DNA of 64,000 nt, taken from assembly GCA_018654255.1 (NCBI GenBank), contig JABILX010000003.1, positions 139,030-203,029 on the forward strand, written 5' to 3'. The notes under the pieces are model-generated. The model made no database searches and was not told the DNA's origin. It worked only from the letters and a program-made list of their open reading frames with translations. Of this stretch, positions 1-9,122 are shown one piece after another (the first letter of the stretch is position 1; every line of letters begins with the position of its first letter). This stretch comes from Candidatus Peregrinibacteria bacterium (lineage in GTDB: Bacteria > Patescibacteriota > Gracilibacteria > UBA1369 > LOWO2-01-FULL-3). The translations under genes were made by a program, and so were the position numbers.

Positions 1-521
1 AATCGTCCTTCTTCACCAGGATGATCATCAGGTTGAGCACGCTCAGCACCATCTTGATCATCAGGTTGAACATCTTCAACTTCAATATTCAACCATTTTT
101 TGATAGCAATTTTCGCACGCTCAGGATCTAAATCACTAGGTTTTTCAATAGACCCACCAGCTTCTTCTTCATATTTTTCCCTCAAAGCTTCCCAAGCACC
201 ATCCCAAAGATTTCTATCCTTATACAAATCGATAATTCTACTCCTTATAGCATTCCTTATTTCTGGAGTAACCCTCATATCCTCAAATTCAAGCTTGAAA
301 CCATGATTTCCAACCGTGCTCCTAACAGCTTCATGAATATCAGTATTTTCAACCGCATTTTTACTAGCATCAAGACTAGCCGAATAATTCGGATTAACCA
401 CAGCATCACCAGCATTTGGATCAGGATTATCAAAATCTGGTACCCTAGGAACACCAGAAGATCCATCTGGATCAGATGGATTGCTTGAATCATCGCTATT
501 TTGGGAGTCAGGACCCGTCAT
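1..521 (-). CDS. Unknown acidic protein, C-terminus cut by window edge
   Basis: Reading leftward from the ATG at 521, the frame stays open for 173 codons to the window edge, so only the N-terminal part is visible. I recognise no family. The first 50 residues are rich in Asp, Ser, Pro and Asn and look disordered. A more ordered helical stretch follows (around LWDGAWEALREKYEEE). The last visible residues repeat a QPDDQ/QPDDH unit, mirrored in the DNA by two copies of GATCATCAGGTTGA. A good promoter lies 35 nt upstream, back to back with the carA promoter. There is no signal peptide or membrane segment in the visible part. Confidence 0.6.
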   Translation of the reverse strand, partial: MTGPDSQNSDDSSNPSDPDGSSGVPRVPDFDNPDPNAGDAVVNPNYSASLDASKNAVENTDIHEAVRSTVGNHGFKLEFEDMRVTPEIRNAIRSRIIDLYKDRNLWDGAWEALREKYEEEAGGSIEKPSDLDPERAKIAIKKWLNIEVEDVQPDDQDGAERAQPDDHPGEEGR

Positions 522-555
522 ATTTTCACTTTTTTAAACATATATTTATCCATAA

Positions 556-584
556 ATTATACCATTTTTCAGGTTAGGATTCAA
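556..584 (-). promoter_or_regulatory. Promoter of the 1-521 gene
   Basis: On the minus strand TTGAAT and TATAAT are separated by 17 nt. The -10 box lies about 35 nt upstream of the ATG at 521. Confidence 0.6.
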
Positions 585-613
585 CCCATCAAAGCCAAAC
601 CAGAGCCAATATG

Positions 614-642
614 TTGACTCATCCTCACTCCCCCTCTAAAAT
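614..642 (+). promoter_or_regulatory. carA promoter
   Basis: TTGACT and TAAAAT are separated by exactly 17 nt. This puts the transcription start about 15 nt before the carA ATG. No Shine-Dalgarno sequence is visible in the short leader. Confidence 0.65.
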
Positions 643-665
643 ACCCCCGACAACAATCCCTTTTA

Positions 666-1802
666 ATGCCAAAACAAGCAACTCTCGTCCTCAAGGACGG
701 AACAACCCTTCAAGGAGAATCGTTTGGTGCAGACCTCCCCTGCGCAGGAGAGGTAGTTTTTAATACAGGTATGATGGGGTATCCGGAAAGTTTCACAGAC
801 CCCTCATACAGAGGTCAAATTCTCACCCTCACCTACCCGCTAATCGGAAACTACGGGATTCCAGGTGAGTGCAAAGACGACGACAATCTTCCAAAACACT
901 TCGAATCCAACAAACCTCACATCAGAGGATTAATTGTCAGCGAATACAGTGAAAATTATTCACATTGGGAAGCCAAAAAATCGCTCGCAGACTGGCTCAA
1001 AAAACACAAAATCCCAGCAATAACAGGTATAGACACCCGCGCTCTCACCCAAAAACTCCGCCAACACGGAACAATGCTCGGGAAAATTGTCCAACAGACC
1101 AGCAAAGCTGGTCGCGTCGAAGACGCCAAAGACGAAACGCCATTCGAAGACCCAAACAAATCAAATCTAGTAGCAGAAGTTTCAATCAAAAAACCAATCC
1201 TATATAAAAGAGGCCCAAAGAAAGTCATCGCCGTCGACTGCGGAATGAAACACAATATCCTCCGCTCACTCCTAGCAAGAAACCTAACCGTACTCAAAAC
1301 ACCTTGGGACTACGACTTCATCGAAGCACAACGCACCGGCACACTCCCGATAGAAGACTTCAACGGAATCTTCCTATCAAACGGACCTGGAGACCCAGCG
1401 ATGCTCGAGCCACTACACAAAATCATTCAAAAAGCACTCAAGCTCAAAAAACCAATCTTTGGAATCTGCCTCGGGAACCAAATCCTCGCAACAGCTGCCG
1501 GCGCAACTACATACAAACTCAAATTTGGACACCGAGCCCAAAACCAACCTTGTCAGGACGTCGACCCAGATTCTCCAAGCTTCAAACGATGCTATGTCAC
1601 TTCACAAAACCATGGCTTCGCAATAAAAGACGAATCCCTTTCAAAAGATTGGAAAGTTTGGCTAAAAAACCTCAACGACGACACAAATGAAGGCATCAGA
1701 CACAAAACTCTCCCGTATTTTTCATGCCAATTCCACCCAGAAGCAACACCAGGCCCAACAGACACGGAACACTTCTTCGACGAGTTTGTAGGGATGCTTT
1801 GA
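666..1802 (+). CDS. carA: Carbamoyl-phosphate synthase small (glutaminase) subunit
   Basis: CarA hydrolyses glutamine and channels ammonia to CarB for carbamoyl phosphate, the entry point of pyrimidine and arginine synthesis. The 378-aa length is normal. The N-terminal small-subunit domain shows FNTGMMGYPE and SYRGQILTLTYP. The C-terminal class I amidotransferase domain has the nucleophile in GICLGNQ (Cys about 268) and the His/Glu pair in FHPEATPGP. The gene has its own promoter and ends in TGA. No carB or other pyrimidine gene is adjacent, so its partner must lie elsewhere. Confidence 0.95.
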   Translation: MPKQATLVLKDGTTLQGESFGADLPCAGEVVFNTGMMGYPESFTDPSYRGQILTLTYPLIGNYGIPGECKDDDNLPKHFESNKPHIRGLIVSEYSENYSHWEAKKSLADWLKKHKIPAITGIDTRALTQKLRQHGTMLGKIVQQTSKAGRVEDAKDETPFEDPNKSNLVAEVSIKKPILYKRGPKKVIAVDCGMKHNILRSLLARNLTVLKTPWDYDFIEAQRTGTLPIEDFNGIFLSNGPGDPAMLEPLHKIIQKALKLKKPIFGICLGNQILATAAGATTYKLKFGHRAQNQPCQDVDPDSPSFKRCYVTSQNHGFAIKDESLSKDWKVWLKNLNDDTNEGIRHKTLPYFSCQFHPEATPGPTDTEHFFDEFVGML

Positions 1803-1856
1803 CAATCCCCCCTCCAACCCTTAAGCTACGCCCCTAACCACACAAAATGAATCCCC

Positions 1857-1874
1857 GAGAAAGGGCTCTTTCTC
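1857..1874. other. Perfect 7-bp hairpin after carA
   Basis: GAGAAAG and CTTTCTC flank a GGCT loop between carA and the next gene. No U-run follows, so it could be a weak terminator or a leader hairpin of the downstream gene. Confidence 0.35.
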
Positions 1875-1919
1875 CTGACGAAATCAGAGAATGCAAATCC
1901 ATCGTTCTAACCACAAAAT

Positions 1920-3140
1920 ATGTCAGACACCCAACAACCCAAAACTCCCCCTTTCCCCCTCCGACAAACCCTACCAGAAACAGAAGCCTGGGAGAATATT
2001 AGACGATTCCAAAGCCCAGCAAAAACCAACCTAACACACCGGACAACCGTAACCCTTAGCCACGAAATTACCGAGGAAATAAAACAAACCCACCGGAAAG
2101 CATTAGAGATACTAAGAACAACCCAAAAAGGTTCAAAAAGAGAAATGATCCTAACAGCCATCATCGGCCAAGTTCACGGAACAAGAATTGCAATGACTCC
2201 AAAACGACTCAGACAATTAATAAGTGTAACAAACAGAGAACGCCTACACCCAGAGGACATCTCAATCTATACACGAGATAACACTCTGATGGTTTTGGGC
2301 TCAACAAACAAAACCATCGCCTTCCCAACACCAAAACCATTACCAACATCACCAGAAGAGAACTTAGCCCTCGAGAAAGCATCAACAGTAAATCTCCTCA
2401 ATCAAATCGCAGCTCTAAAACAACTTCTGGAAACAATCATCAAAGAAAACGACCAACTCAAAGAAGCCGCTTCAGATCAAAACGAACACACCACAACCGA
2501 AGATCAAACACCTGAACCCGAAAATCCACCACTAACTCCACAATCAGAAAAACAAATCCTCCTAAAAACCTTAGTAGAAATCATATCTTTAACAATAAGA
2601 AGCCCCGAACGCCAAAAATTCTTCTTACTCATCGCAAACAACCCAGAAGGCGTATCAACTTCATTCATACAAAAAACTCTCGGGTATGACAAGGAAAAAC
2701 TAAGAATAAAAATGGCCCAACTAAACAAAGACAAACTCAAAAGATACAATCTAAAAATAGTCCGCCAAGACAACAAACTAATACTGGTAGTCCTAGGAGA
2801 AGAAGACCACCAACCCTTACCGACTGAACCACCGAAAGCTCCCGAACCAGAAGTCATTAGACCAACCCCCAAAGGCCCACCAGTCAATACGCACCAAGAA
2901 CTAAAAAACAGAATAGAAACCCTAGCAAGAAAACACCTAACCCCAGGCCCAGCAGACGAAATAAAAAAAGAATCAGTAGAAACACTCCTCAGTGAAATCC
3001 AAAAAATCAACGTAGTAGGAAGCATCACCCCAGACCAACTAAGAAACTACGAAAGCATGATCCGAACCCTTCTTTCTCGAAAAGAAGGCACCCACTTCGA
3101 GTTCCGAGAAGTCAGACAATTATATAATTTCAGATTCTAA
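1920..3140 (+). CDS. Unknown 406-aa protein with a possible winged-helix segment
   Basis: I do not recognise the family. The N-terminal 130 residues are basic and helical. Residues about 150-180 look like a coiled coil (LLNQIAALKQLLETIIKEN). A Pro/Glu/Thr linker follows. Residues about 215-290 have the feel of a winged helix (GVSTSFIQKTLGYDKEKLRIKMAQL, then two strands KIVRQDNKLILVVL); that is inference only. A second Pro-rich linker leads to a C-terminal helical segment. There is no signal peptide or membrane segment, so it is probably cytoplasmic. The ATG at 1920 is the first in frame and has no clear SD. Confidence 0.75.
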   Translation: MSDTQQPKTPPFPLRQTLPETEAWENIRRFQSPAKTNLTHRTTVTLSHEITEEIKQTHRKALEILRTTQKGSKREMILTAIIGQVHGTRIAMTPKRLRQLISVTNRERLHPEDISIYTRDNTLMVLGSTNKTIAFPTPKPLPTSPEENLALEKASTVNLLNQIAALKQLLETIIKENDQLKEAASDQNEHTTTEDQTPEPENPPLTPQSEKQILLKTLVEIISLTIRSPERQKFFLLIANNPEGVSTSFIQKTLGYDKEKLRIKMAQLNKDKLKRYNLKIVRQDNKLILVVLGEEDHQPLPTEPPKAPEPEVIRPTPKGPPVNTHQELKNRIETLARKHLTPGPADEIKKESVETLLSEIQKINVVGSITPDQLRNYESMIRTLLSRKEGTHFEFREVRQLYNFRF

Positions 3141-3149
3141 ACAAAAAAA

Positions 3150-3540
3150 CCCCATCTTGCGATAGGGTTAACAACTTTCGATAGAATTTTATTCCTATCA
3201 GTTGCGATTTTTGTTTTTATTTCAAGCCTGGATTTTGGTGTTGTTTTCGGCCGCACCACCGGCTGTCCGTGATCCCTTACGCGACTGACACAAGGTCAGA
3301 AGGTAAGAGCGGAACCGTGTTCGTCTCCGGACGAACATCTCCGGCCCTAGGTCTAGTCCGTGAGAACCAATCCTAGGAACCATCATCCAAGCAAAGAAAG
3401 AGTGAGGGCAAACGGCTTAAGACGTTTTTGTTTTTATTTTTGGCCTTTTAAAGCTTTTTTCGTTTGCTCCCTCTCTCTCCCTGCTTGGACCCGGGTGACT
3501 ACCCAGATTCAAGAGAGAGAATTTTTTGTTTTTGTTTTTG
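3150..3540 (+). ncRNA. Candidate structured non-coding RNA, family unknown
   Basis: The 630-nt gap 3141-3772 has no convincing gene but many stems. They include CGGCCG/CGGCTG, CTTAC(N)CTGAC-ACAAG-GTCAG(N)GTAAG, a 7-bp GTTCGTC-TCCG-GACGAAC hairpin, CCTAGG/CCTAGG, and a long arm pairing CCAAGC..GAGGGCAAACG with CGTTTGCTCCCTC..GCTTGG. A terminator follows at 3471-3527. Three U-rich spacers of the type TTTTTGTTTTTATTTT occur at about 3208, 3425 and 3523. The conserved cores of RNase P RNA, tmRNA and SRP RNA are absent. The directional U-run favours the plus strand. It could also be a long leader of the downstream exonuclease gene. Confidence 0.5.
3471..3527 (+). terminator. Rho-independent terminator of the candidate RNA
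   Basis: CTCTCT and CTTGGA pair with TTCAAG and AGAGAG around an inner GGGT-GACT-ACCC hairpin. TTTTTT and further U-rich sequence follow directly. Confidence 0.6.
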
Positions 3541-3772
3541 CTATTTTTTAATGATCGGTTTTGCTTTCTAGGGCGATTAAATTTTGAAGTTGATAGTTTG
3601 GCTCTTTGGAGTGATCAAAAGAAATTCTGATCTTCAAAATTCACAACACAATAGCAGGCATTTCAGAATTGTCAAAGTTATAGACTAGACGAATCCGAGG
3701 GTTCTATTCTAATTCCAGGCCTTATATGGTTAGAGCTTTACGAACCCCTAGTAATAATATAGGCTTGGGAAT

Positions 3773-6133
3773 ATGTTCATCTCATTAGATTTAGAGACAA
3801 CCGGGCTTGATAAACGCACCAATCGCATCATCGAAATTGGTGCTACAAAATTCGACCTAGAGGGTAATATGGAAGAGTTCCAGACCTTCATAGATCCAGG
3901 CATACCAATCCCCCAGTTCATCACACACATCACCGGAATCAAGAACGAAGACGTAGAAGGAGCCCCAACCCTGGAAGAAAAAACACCAGAATTACTCGAA
4001 TTCATAGGAGATCTGCCGATCGTAGGACACTTCATCTCATTCGACACGAGTTTCCTCAAAGCAAAAGGGTTGAAAATAAACAACCCCGAATACGACACAG
4101 CCGAATTATCAAGAATCTTCGTACCCGGCCTGCCTTCATACAGCCTAGAAATACTATCCGAGATCCTAAAACTAGAACACGTGGACAAACATCGAGCACT
4201 CGATGATTCAAAAGCAGCCCAAGAATTATTTGAAAAACTAATTGAAGAAATCAAAAACCTCCCGGAAGAACTTTTCAACAACATCAAGTCAATTTGCGAG
4301 AAATCAACCTGGAAATTCGCAGAAATCGTAAAAGACTTAGAACAAAATAAATCAAAAACTCCAATCTCAGTCCCAGCTCAATCACTCCCCTCTCCAACGA
4401 AAACCAGCACACAGACATCACAAATAATCCAAGACTCAAAGACATCTCTATTAATAGAGTCCCCTGTGATAGAAGAAGACCTCATAAGTTCAATAATAGA
4501 TCAATTCAAAGACTCAAAAGACAAAACCACCCTGTTAATCCCACACAACATATTTCGCGAGATATCTCACGAAAACAAAATCAGTTTAATTGAAAACTAC
4601 ATATCTCTAGAAAGACTAGAAAAATTCAAAGAAACCCAATCGCTAACACAACCAGAAACAACAGCATTAATAAAAATCTTGATCTGGCTCGAAAAAACGC
4701 AAAACGGACTTCTAACAGAAAACCTAAACCTGTCTCCAGACGAAAAAGATCTGTTAATACACGTCCAAGCAGACATAGAGTCTCTAGATATAGAGAAAGA
4801 ACCTTTTGTAAAAAAAGCTCTCGAACTCGAGAAAAACACAAAATTCCTCATCGCAGAACACAACTACACCCCAAGCGAAGATAATAAAAAATTAATAATA
4901 ATCGACAGCAAGTCTTTTATTCACACGCTCCAATCAGCAAATGGACAAACACTCTCTTTCCAAAGATCAACCAAACCAATCGACCACCTACTATCATTCC
5001 TGAAAGACGAGGCCAGCCAAGAAGACCTAAAGACACTCAAAGAAATAAAAAACAGCCTAGAAATACTATTTGGAATTCTCGACACAGTCTTGGAAAGAAA
5101 CACATCGAAACACTCCTTTTTCCCACAACCACTCGAAATAACACAGCTCGAAACCGCCTCTCCAAATTGGCAAAAACTCAAAGACATAACCCAAGGTTTA
5201 ATCTCAAAATCACAAAAACTTTCCCAAATAGTAGACAACCGCACACTCCCCTATTTAAGACCTTGGAAAGAAACATTGAAATCACTAAACATCCTCTTCT
5301 CAAACAATGACGAAGACTCACACACCTGGCTCCAAAAAAGCAGAAATGAAGAAACCGTAATCAGAAGCATCCCAAACTGCCTACACCCTCACTTCAAGAA
5401 AATCAAAGAAACAAGCAAATCATTCTATCTAACAAACAAATCACTCGACGCAGCAGACAATGCAAACCTTTTGAGAACAATCCTAGGAATATCAGACAAA
5501 GTAGAAATTGAAAAAATCAAACCGGCCAAAGCATTACTCGAAAAATCACAAATCTTCCTAGTAGAAGACATTCCTTTGGGAAATAAAGAAAATTTGGAAG
5601 AAACTTATAAATTCGTAGAAGAATTCTTGAAAAAAGAAAAAGGCAAAACAGTAGCAATTTTCAATTCATTAATGAAAATGGAGCAAGCCCACATGACTAT
5701 CGCTCCAAAATTAAAACCGTTAGGCCTAACCCTACTCTCACAAAAGGGATCAGGTGGACTAGGAAAAATAACAGAACTATATAAATCCTCACCAGAAACA
5801 ACCTCAATCCTACTAACCCCAAACATCTGGGACAAAGCAGAAATAGAAGACATCAACACCTTAATAATACACGCGATCCCATTCGACCCACCAAGCGATC
5901 AATATTTAGTCGCATTAGGCAAGAATTTCGCAGATCCATGGAACGAATTTTCACTCCCAACGGGGATTCTGTCTCTCAAAAAAATGATAAATCGATTCCT
6001 GTCAAAAAAAGCAGGAACAGTAATAATCCTAGACGGCAGAATCAGTCAAAAAGGTTATGGCTCAAGATTCATTTCTTCACTGTCAGACCTAGTAACGCCT
6101 TGCACAATCACTGCAAATGCGTTGTTAAAATAA
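3773..6133 (+). CDS. DnaQ-type 3'-5' exonuclease fused to a degenerate DinG-like helicase
   Basis: Residues 1-160 are a DEDDh exonuclease with all catalytic motifs: Exo I DLETTG (D6, E8), Exo II GHFISFD (H86, D91), Exo III HRALDD (H140, D145). This matches DNA polymerase III epsilon/DinG N-termini. The remaining 600 residues keep the length and C-terminal landmarks of a DinG (XPD-type) helicase, namely FDPPSDQYL near residue 705 and GRISQKGYGSRFISSL near 750. The ATPase motifs are gone. No GxGKT is seen where Walker A should be (ESPVIEEDL), DSKS sits in place of a DEAH-like box, and the usual QGxGRxIR is replaced by KKMINRFLSKKAG. The Cys cluster is not evident. I infer a working nuclease with a structural, non-ATPase helicase scaffold, probably in DNA repair or processing. 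Confidence 0.8.
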   Translation: MFISLDLETTGLDKRTNRIIEIGATKFDLEGNMEEFQTFIDPGIPIPQFITHITGIKNEDVEGAPTLEEKTPELLEFIGDLPIVGHFISFDTSFLKAKGLKINNPEYDTAELSRIFVPGLPSYSLEILSEILKLEHVDKHRALDDSKAAQELFEKLIEEIKNLPEELFNNIKSICEKSTWKFAEIVKDLEQNKSKTPISVPAQSLPSPTKTSTQTSQIIQDSKTSLLIESPVIEEDLISSIIDQFKDSKDKTTLLIPHNIFREISHENKISLIENYISLERLEKFKETQSLTQPETTALIKILIWLEKTQNGLLTENLNLSPDEKDLLIHVQADIESLDIEKEPFVKKALELEKNTKFLIAEHNYTPSEDNKKLIIIDSKSFIHTLQSANGQTLSFQRSTKPIDHLLSFLKDEASQEDLKTLKEIKNSLEILFGILDTVLERNTSKHSFFPQPLEITQLETASPNWQKLKDITQGLISKSQKLSQIVDNRTLPYLRPWKETLKSLNILFSNNDEDSHTWLQKSRNEETVIRSIPNCLHPHFKKIKETSKSFYLTNKSLDAADNANLLRTILGISDKVEIEKIKPAKALLEKSQIFLVEDIPLGNKENLEETYKFVEEFLKKEKGKTVAIFNSLMKMEQAHMTIAPKLKPLGLTLLSQKGSGGLGKITELYKSSPETTSILLTPNIWDKAEIEDINTLIIHAIPFDPPSDQYLVALGKNFADPWNEFSLPTGILSLKKMINRFLSKKAGTVIILDGRISQKGYGSRFISSLSDLVTPCTITANALLK

Positions 6134-6199
6134 ACTTCCTATTCAAATACTGGGAGAAGTCTTGTAAAATGGCTTCCAGTAAACCCTAACCCATAAGTA

Positions 6200-7225
6200 A
6201 TGTTGTATTTAATTCTCGCAATCATTCTCGTCGTCGTTGTTTTCGTAATATTCCTTTATAACGGCCTCGTCCGCCTAAGAAACAAAGTGAAAGAAGCTTG
6301 GGCCGACATCGAAACTCAACTCAAGCGCAGATATGACCTGATCCCAAACATAGTTGAGACAGTAAAAGGTTATGCAAAACACGAAGAAGGCACTTTTACA
6401 AAGGTTACAGAAATGCGTGCCAAAGCAATGGAATCAAAAAGCCTTGAAGAAAAAGCTCAAAATGAAAATATGTTGAGCGAAACATTGAAAAGCTTATTCG
6501 CAGTAGCAGAAAATTATCCTGAACTAAAAGCAAACCAAAACTTCCTCGACCTCCAAAAAACACTTCAAGACATCGAGGAACATATCCAACTTGCTAGAAG
6601 GTACTACAACGGAACAGTCCGTGACTTCAACAACAAAGTACAGGTATTCCCAAACAATTTGATAGCAAGTCCTCTTGGATTTAAAGAACAGGAATTCTTC
6701 GAGACAAAAGATGAAAAAGAAAAAGAAAACGTAAAGGTAAACTTTTCAGAAGATCAAAATAACAAACCTATTCCTAACACAAAAGAAACCATGGATGACA
6801 CACAGACAGATCCAACCCCAGCAGAGCCAACTACAGAGGCTCCTGCCACTCCAGCTCCAGAAGCACCTGCGGCTCCTGAAGTTGAAACACCTGAGGCCCC
6901 TGCCGCTACTCCAGAAGCACCTGTTGCTCCTGAGGCACCTGCAGTTGAACCAGCCGTAGAAGCTCCTGCTGAACCCGCAGTCCCTGAAGTTACTCCTGAA
7001 GTTCCAGCAGTTGAACCAGAAGCTCCTGCTGAACCTGAGGCTGCTCCTGAGGTCCCTGCTGAAGAACCAGCTGTAGAAGCACCTGCTGCTCCTGAGACTG
7101 CTCCTGAGGCACCCGCAGAAGAACCAGCTACTCCTGAGGTCCCTGCTGAAGAGACTCCCGCAGAACCAGAAACCCCAGAAGTTCCAGCAGAAGAACCAAA
7201 AGAAGAAACACCACCACAACAATAA
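6200..7225 (+). CDS. lemA: LemA family protein with Pro/Ala/Glu-rich tail
   Basis: The N-terminal membrane anchor (residues 1-20) and the LemA core (NKVKEAWADIETQLKRRYDLIPN, ARRYYNGTVRDFN) fill residues 1-185. LemA proteins are anchored by one N-terminal helix; their function is poorly known. After the core comes a tail of about 145 residues built from PEAPAEPE-like units, which is not part of the family. It is probably an extended, highly acidic spacer. The gene is followed after one base by the DUF2207 gene, the usual LemA partner, so they form one operon. Confidence 0.9.
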   Translation: MLYLILAIILVVVVFVIFLYNGLVRLRNKVKEAWADIETQLKRRYDLIPNIVETVKGYAKHEEGTFTKVTEMRAKAMESKSLEEKAQNENMLSETLKSLFAVAENYPELKANQNFLDLQKTLQDIEEHIQLARRYYNGTVRDFNNKVQVFPNNLIASPLGFKEQEFFETKDEKEKENVKVNFSEDQNNKPIPNTKETMDDTQTDPTPAEPTTEAPATPAPEAPAAPEVETPEAPAATPEAPVAPEAPAVEPAVEAPAEPAVPEVTPEVPAVEPEAPAEPEAAPEVPAEEPAVEAPAAPETAPEAPAEEPATPEVPAEETPAEPETPEVPAEEPKEETPPQQ

Positions 7226-7226
7226 A

Positions 7227-9122
7227 ATGAAGACACCCCTCTTCCTATATAAAAAGAGTCTAGCTATATTGCTGGGATTATCGGCAGCGATCTTCTCAAC
7301 CATAATTCCAGCAACAACAGCTCTCTACACAGAAGCTTGGGAAATCGAAAATTTTCACACTTCAATATACATAAACGATGACTCATCTCTCAGAGTAACA
7401 GAGACGATTCAGGCAGACTTCACGAACGAAAGACACCACGGAATAATCAGATCAATCCCCTACAAATACCCAAGTAGATTTGGCACATTCAAAACAATCA
7501 AACTCCGACTCAAGGAAGCTGTAGACGGAACAAATCAACCTTGGAAAACAAGCACCTCAAAAGACGACGGCTATTACAACATTAGAATAGAAACCAAAGA
7601 CAGAAGCTATTTAACAGGGCCTGCAACTTTCCACATTACATATGAAGTAGAAAAAGCGATGAACTTCTTCACCGAAGAAAACGACAACGGCTCTGAAGAA
7701 TTTTTCCCTCACGACGAGCTCTACTGGAACGCGACAGGAAACGAATGGGTAGTACCAATACAGAGCGCAACAGCAGAAATCTCATACCCAATCCCAGTTC
7801 AAAAAACAGACACTCGAACCTTATGCTACACAGGAGAGTTTGGCTCAAACAACCAGAATTGCAAAACAGACGTAAAGAAAGAAACATCAACAACATTCAG
7901 CACAAAAGGCCCACTTGCACCATACGAAGGACTAACAACAATCATCGCCCTACCAGAAAACACAATCTCTCCACCAAGCTTCATCCAAAAAACAACCTGG
8001 TTCCTAGCTGACAATTGGCCACTTCTAATGCCGCTTCTGGCTTTATTCGGAATGTTCATGCTTTGGTATTTCAAAGGAAGAGATCCCGACGTTGGTAACG
8101 ACACGGTTATCCCACACTACCACCCACCAAGAGGCTTGAAACCAACCGAATGTGGACTAATAATCGATGAAAAGATCCACCCAAGAGACATCACAGCAAC
8201 AATAATAGACCTAGCGATAAGAGGTTACATTCAAATAAAAGAAATGAAGAAAGATCACACTCTAATTCTCTTAAAGGACTACAAATCAGACAGCACACTC
8301 CTTCCTTTCGAGAAAAAAACACTACGAGGAATCTTCTCAGAACCAGTAAACAAAATCAAAAACGTAAAAGACGTTTTCAAATTAATAAAAGCCCTCCGCA
8401 AAGGCGACAACAAATCAGAACAAACAATAGAAGAATTTTCAAAACCATTAAAAGAAGTGAAAGTTTCAGAACTCAAAAACTCATTCTATGCACACGTCCC
8501 ACAGATCAAAAAAGACGTCACAGCAAAATTAGTCAAAGACGGTTATTTCCCATCAAGCCCAGCAAAAACACGAGGAAGATATGTTGGTTTCGGACTTGGG
8601 ATTCTAATATTCTGCGGATATCTAGGTGAACTTATTTTTGCAGAATTCGGACCGTTGATGATAGGTTCAATCGTTGTCTCAGGAATCATAGTGACATCGT
8701 TCGGTTATTTCATGCCAAGAAAAACACACAAAGGCAGAACAACATATTACGAGCTCAAAGGCCTCTACGAATACATGAACACAGCAGAAAAAGACCGAAT
8801 GGAATTCCAGGAAAAAGCAAACATCTTCTTCGAAAAATTACTTCCATATGCAGCGTCTTTTGCTCTTGTTAAAAAATGGTCATCAGCGTTCGACGGACTA
8901 CTCACACAACCACCAAAATGGTATACAGGCACGCACGGACACTTCAGTATCATACATTTCTCAAACGGCTTAAACAGCCTTTCAAACAACCTCACCAAAA
9001 ACATCTCATCTAGACCAAACAACTCCGGCGGCTCAAGCGCCTGGTCAGGAGGCAGCGGATTTGGCGGCAGCGGTGGATTTTCAGGCGGCGGCTTCGGCGG
9101 CGGAGGAGGACGCGGGATTTAA
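7227..9122 (+). CDS. DUF2207 family membrane protein
   Basis: A signal/anchor (residues about 10-33) is followed by the extracellular DUF2207 domain (YINDDSSLRVTETIQADF, HHGIIRSIPY). A membrane helix near residues 262-280, a cytoplasmic region and further hydrophobic segments near 455-495 follow. The C-terminus is a Ser/Gly tail (GGSGFGGSGGFSGGGFG) typical of this family. The function is unknown. Its pairing with LemA is widespread and suggests an envelope role. The stop overlaps the stop of the convergent tauE-like gene by 4 nt. Confidence 0.88.
   Translation: MKTPLFLYKKSLAILLGLSAAIFSTIIPATTALYTEAWEIENFHTSIYINDDSSLRVTETIQADFTNERHHGIIRSIPYKYPSRFGTFKTIKLRLKEAVDGTNQPWKTSTSKDDGYYNIRIETKDRSYLTGPATFHITYEVEKAMNFFTEENDNGSEEFFPHDELYWNATGNEWVVPIQSATAEISYPIPVQKTDTRTLCYTGEFGSNNQNCKTDVKKETSTTFSTKGPLAPYEGLTTIIALPENTISPPSFIQKTTWFLADNWPLLMPLLALFGMFMLWYFKGRDPDVGNDTVIPHYHPPRGLKPTECGLIIDEKIHPRDITATIIDLAIRGYIQIKEMKKDHTLILLKDYKSDSTLLPFEKKTLRGIFSEPVNKIKNVKDVFKLIKALRKGDNKSEQTIEEFSKPLKEVKVSELKNSFYAHVPQIKKDVTAKLVKDGYFPSSPAKTRGRYVGFGLGILIFCGYLGELIFAEFGPLMIGSIVVSGIIVTSFGYFMPRKTHKGRTTYYELKGLYEYMNTAEKDRMEFQEKANIFFEKLLPYAASFALVKKWSSAFDGLLTQPPKWYTGTHGHFSIIHFSNGLNSLSNNLTKNISSRPNNSGGSSAWSGGSGFGGSGGFSGGGFGGGGGRGI

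Noticed and set aside
1847..2000. Short frame starting before the 406-aa gene (MNPRERALSPDEI)
   Set aside because: It overlaps the real gene in another frame, spans a hairpin and has no SD.
3240..3380. RNase P RNA, tmRNA or T-box identity for the structured region
   Set aside because: Local resemblances only: no GAGGAAAGTCC core, no tRNA-like end, and GCGGAACC is not the T-box UGGNACC bulge.
3360..3551. 63-aa frame within the candidate RNA
   Set aside because: No SD or promoter, Phe-rich translation of U-runs, and it crosses the terminator.
6746..7303. Long minus-strand frames over the LemA tail
   Set aside because: A by-product of the repetitive Pro/Ala/Glu codons. The plus frame continues LemA.
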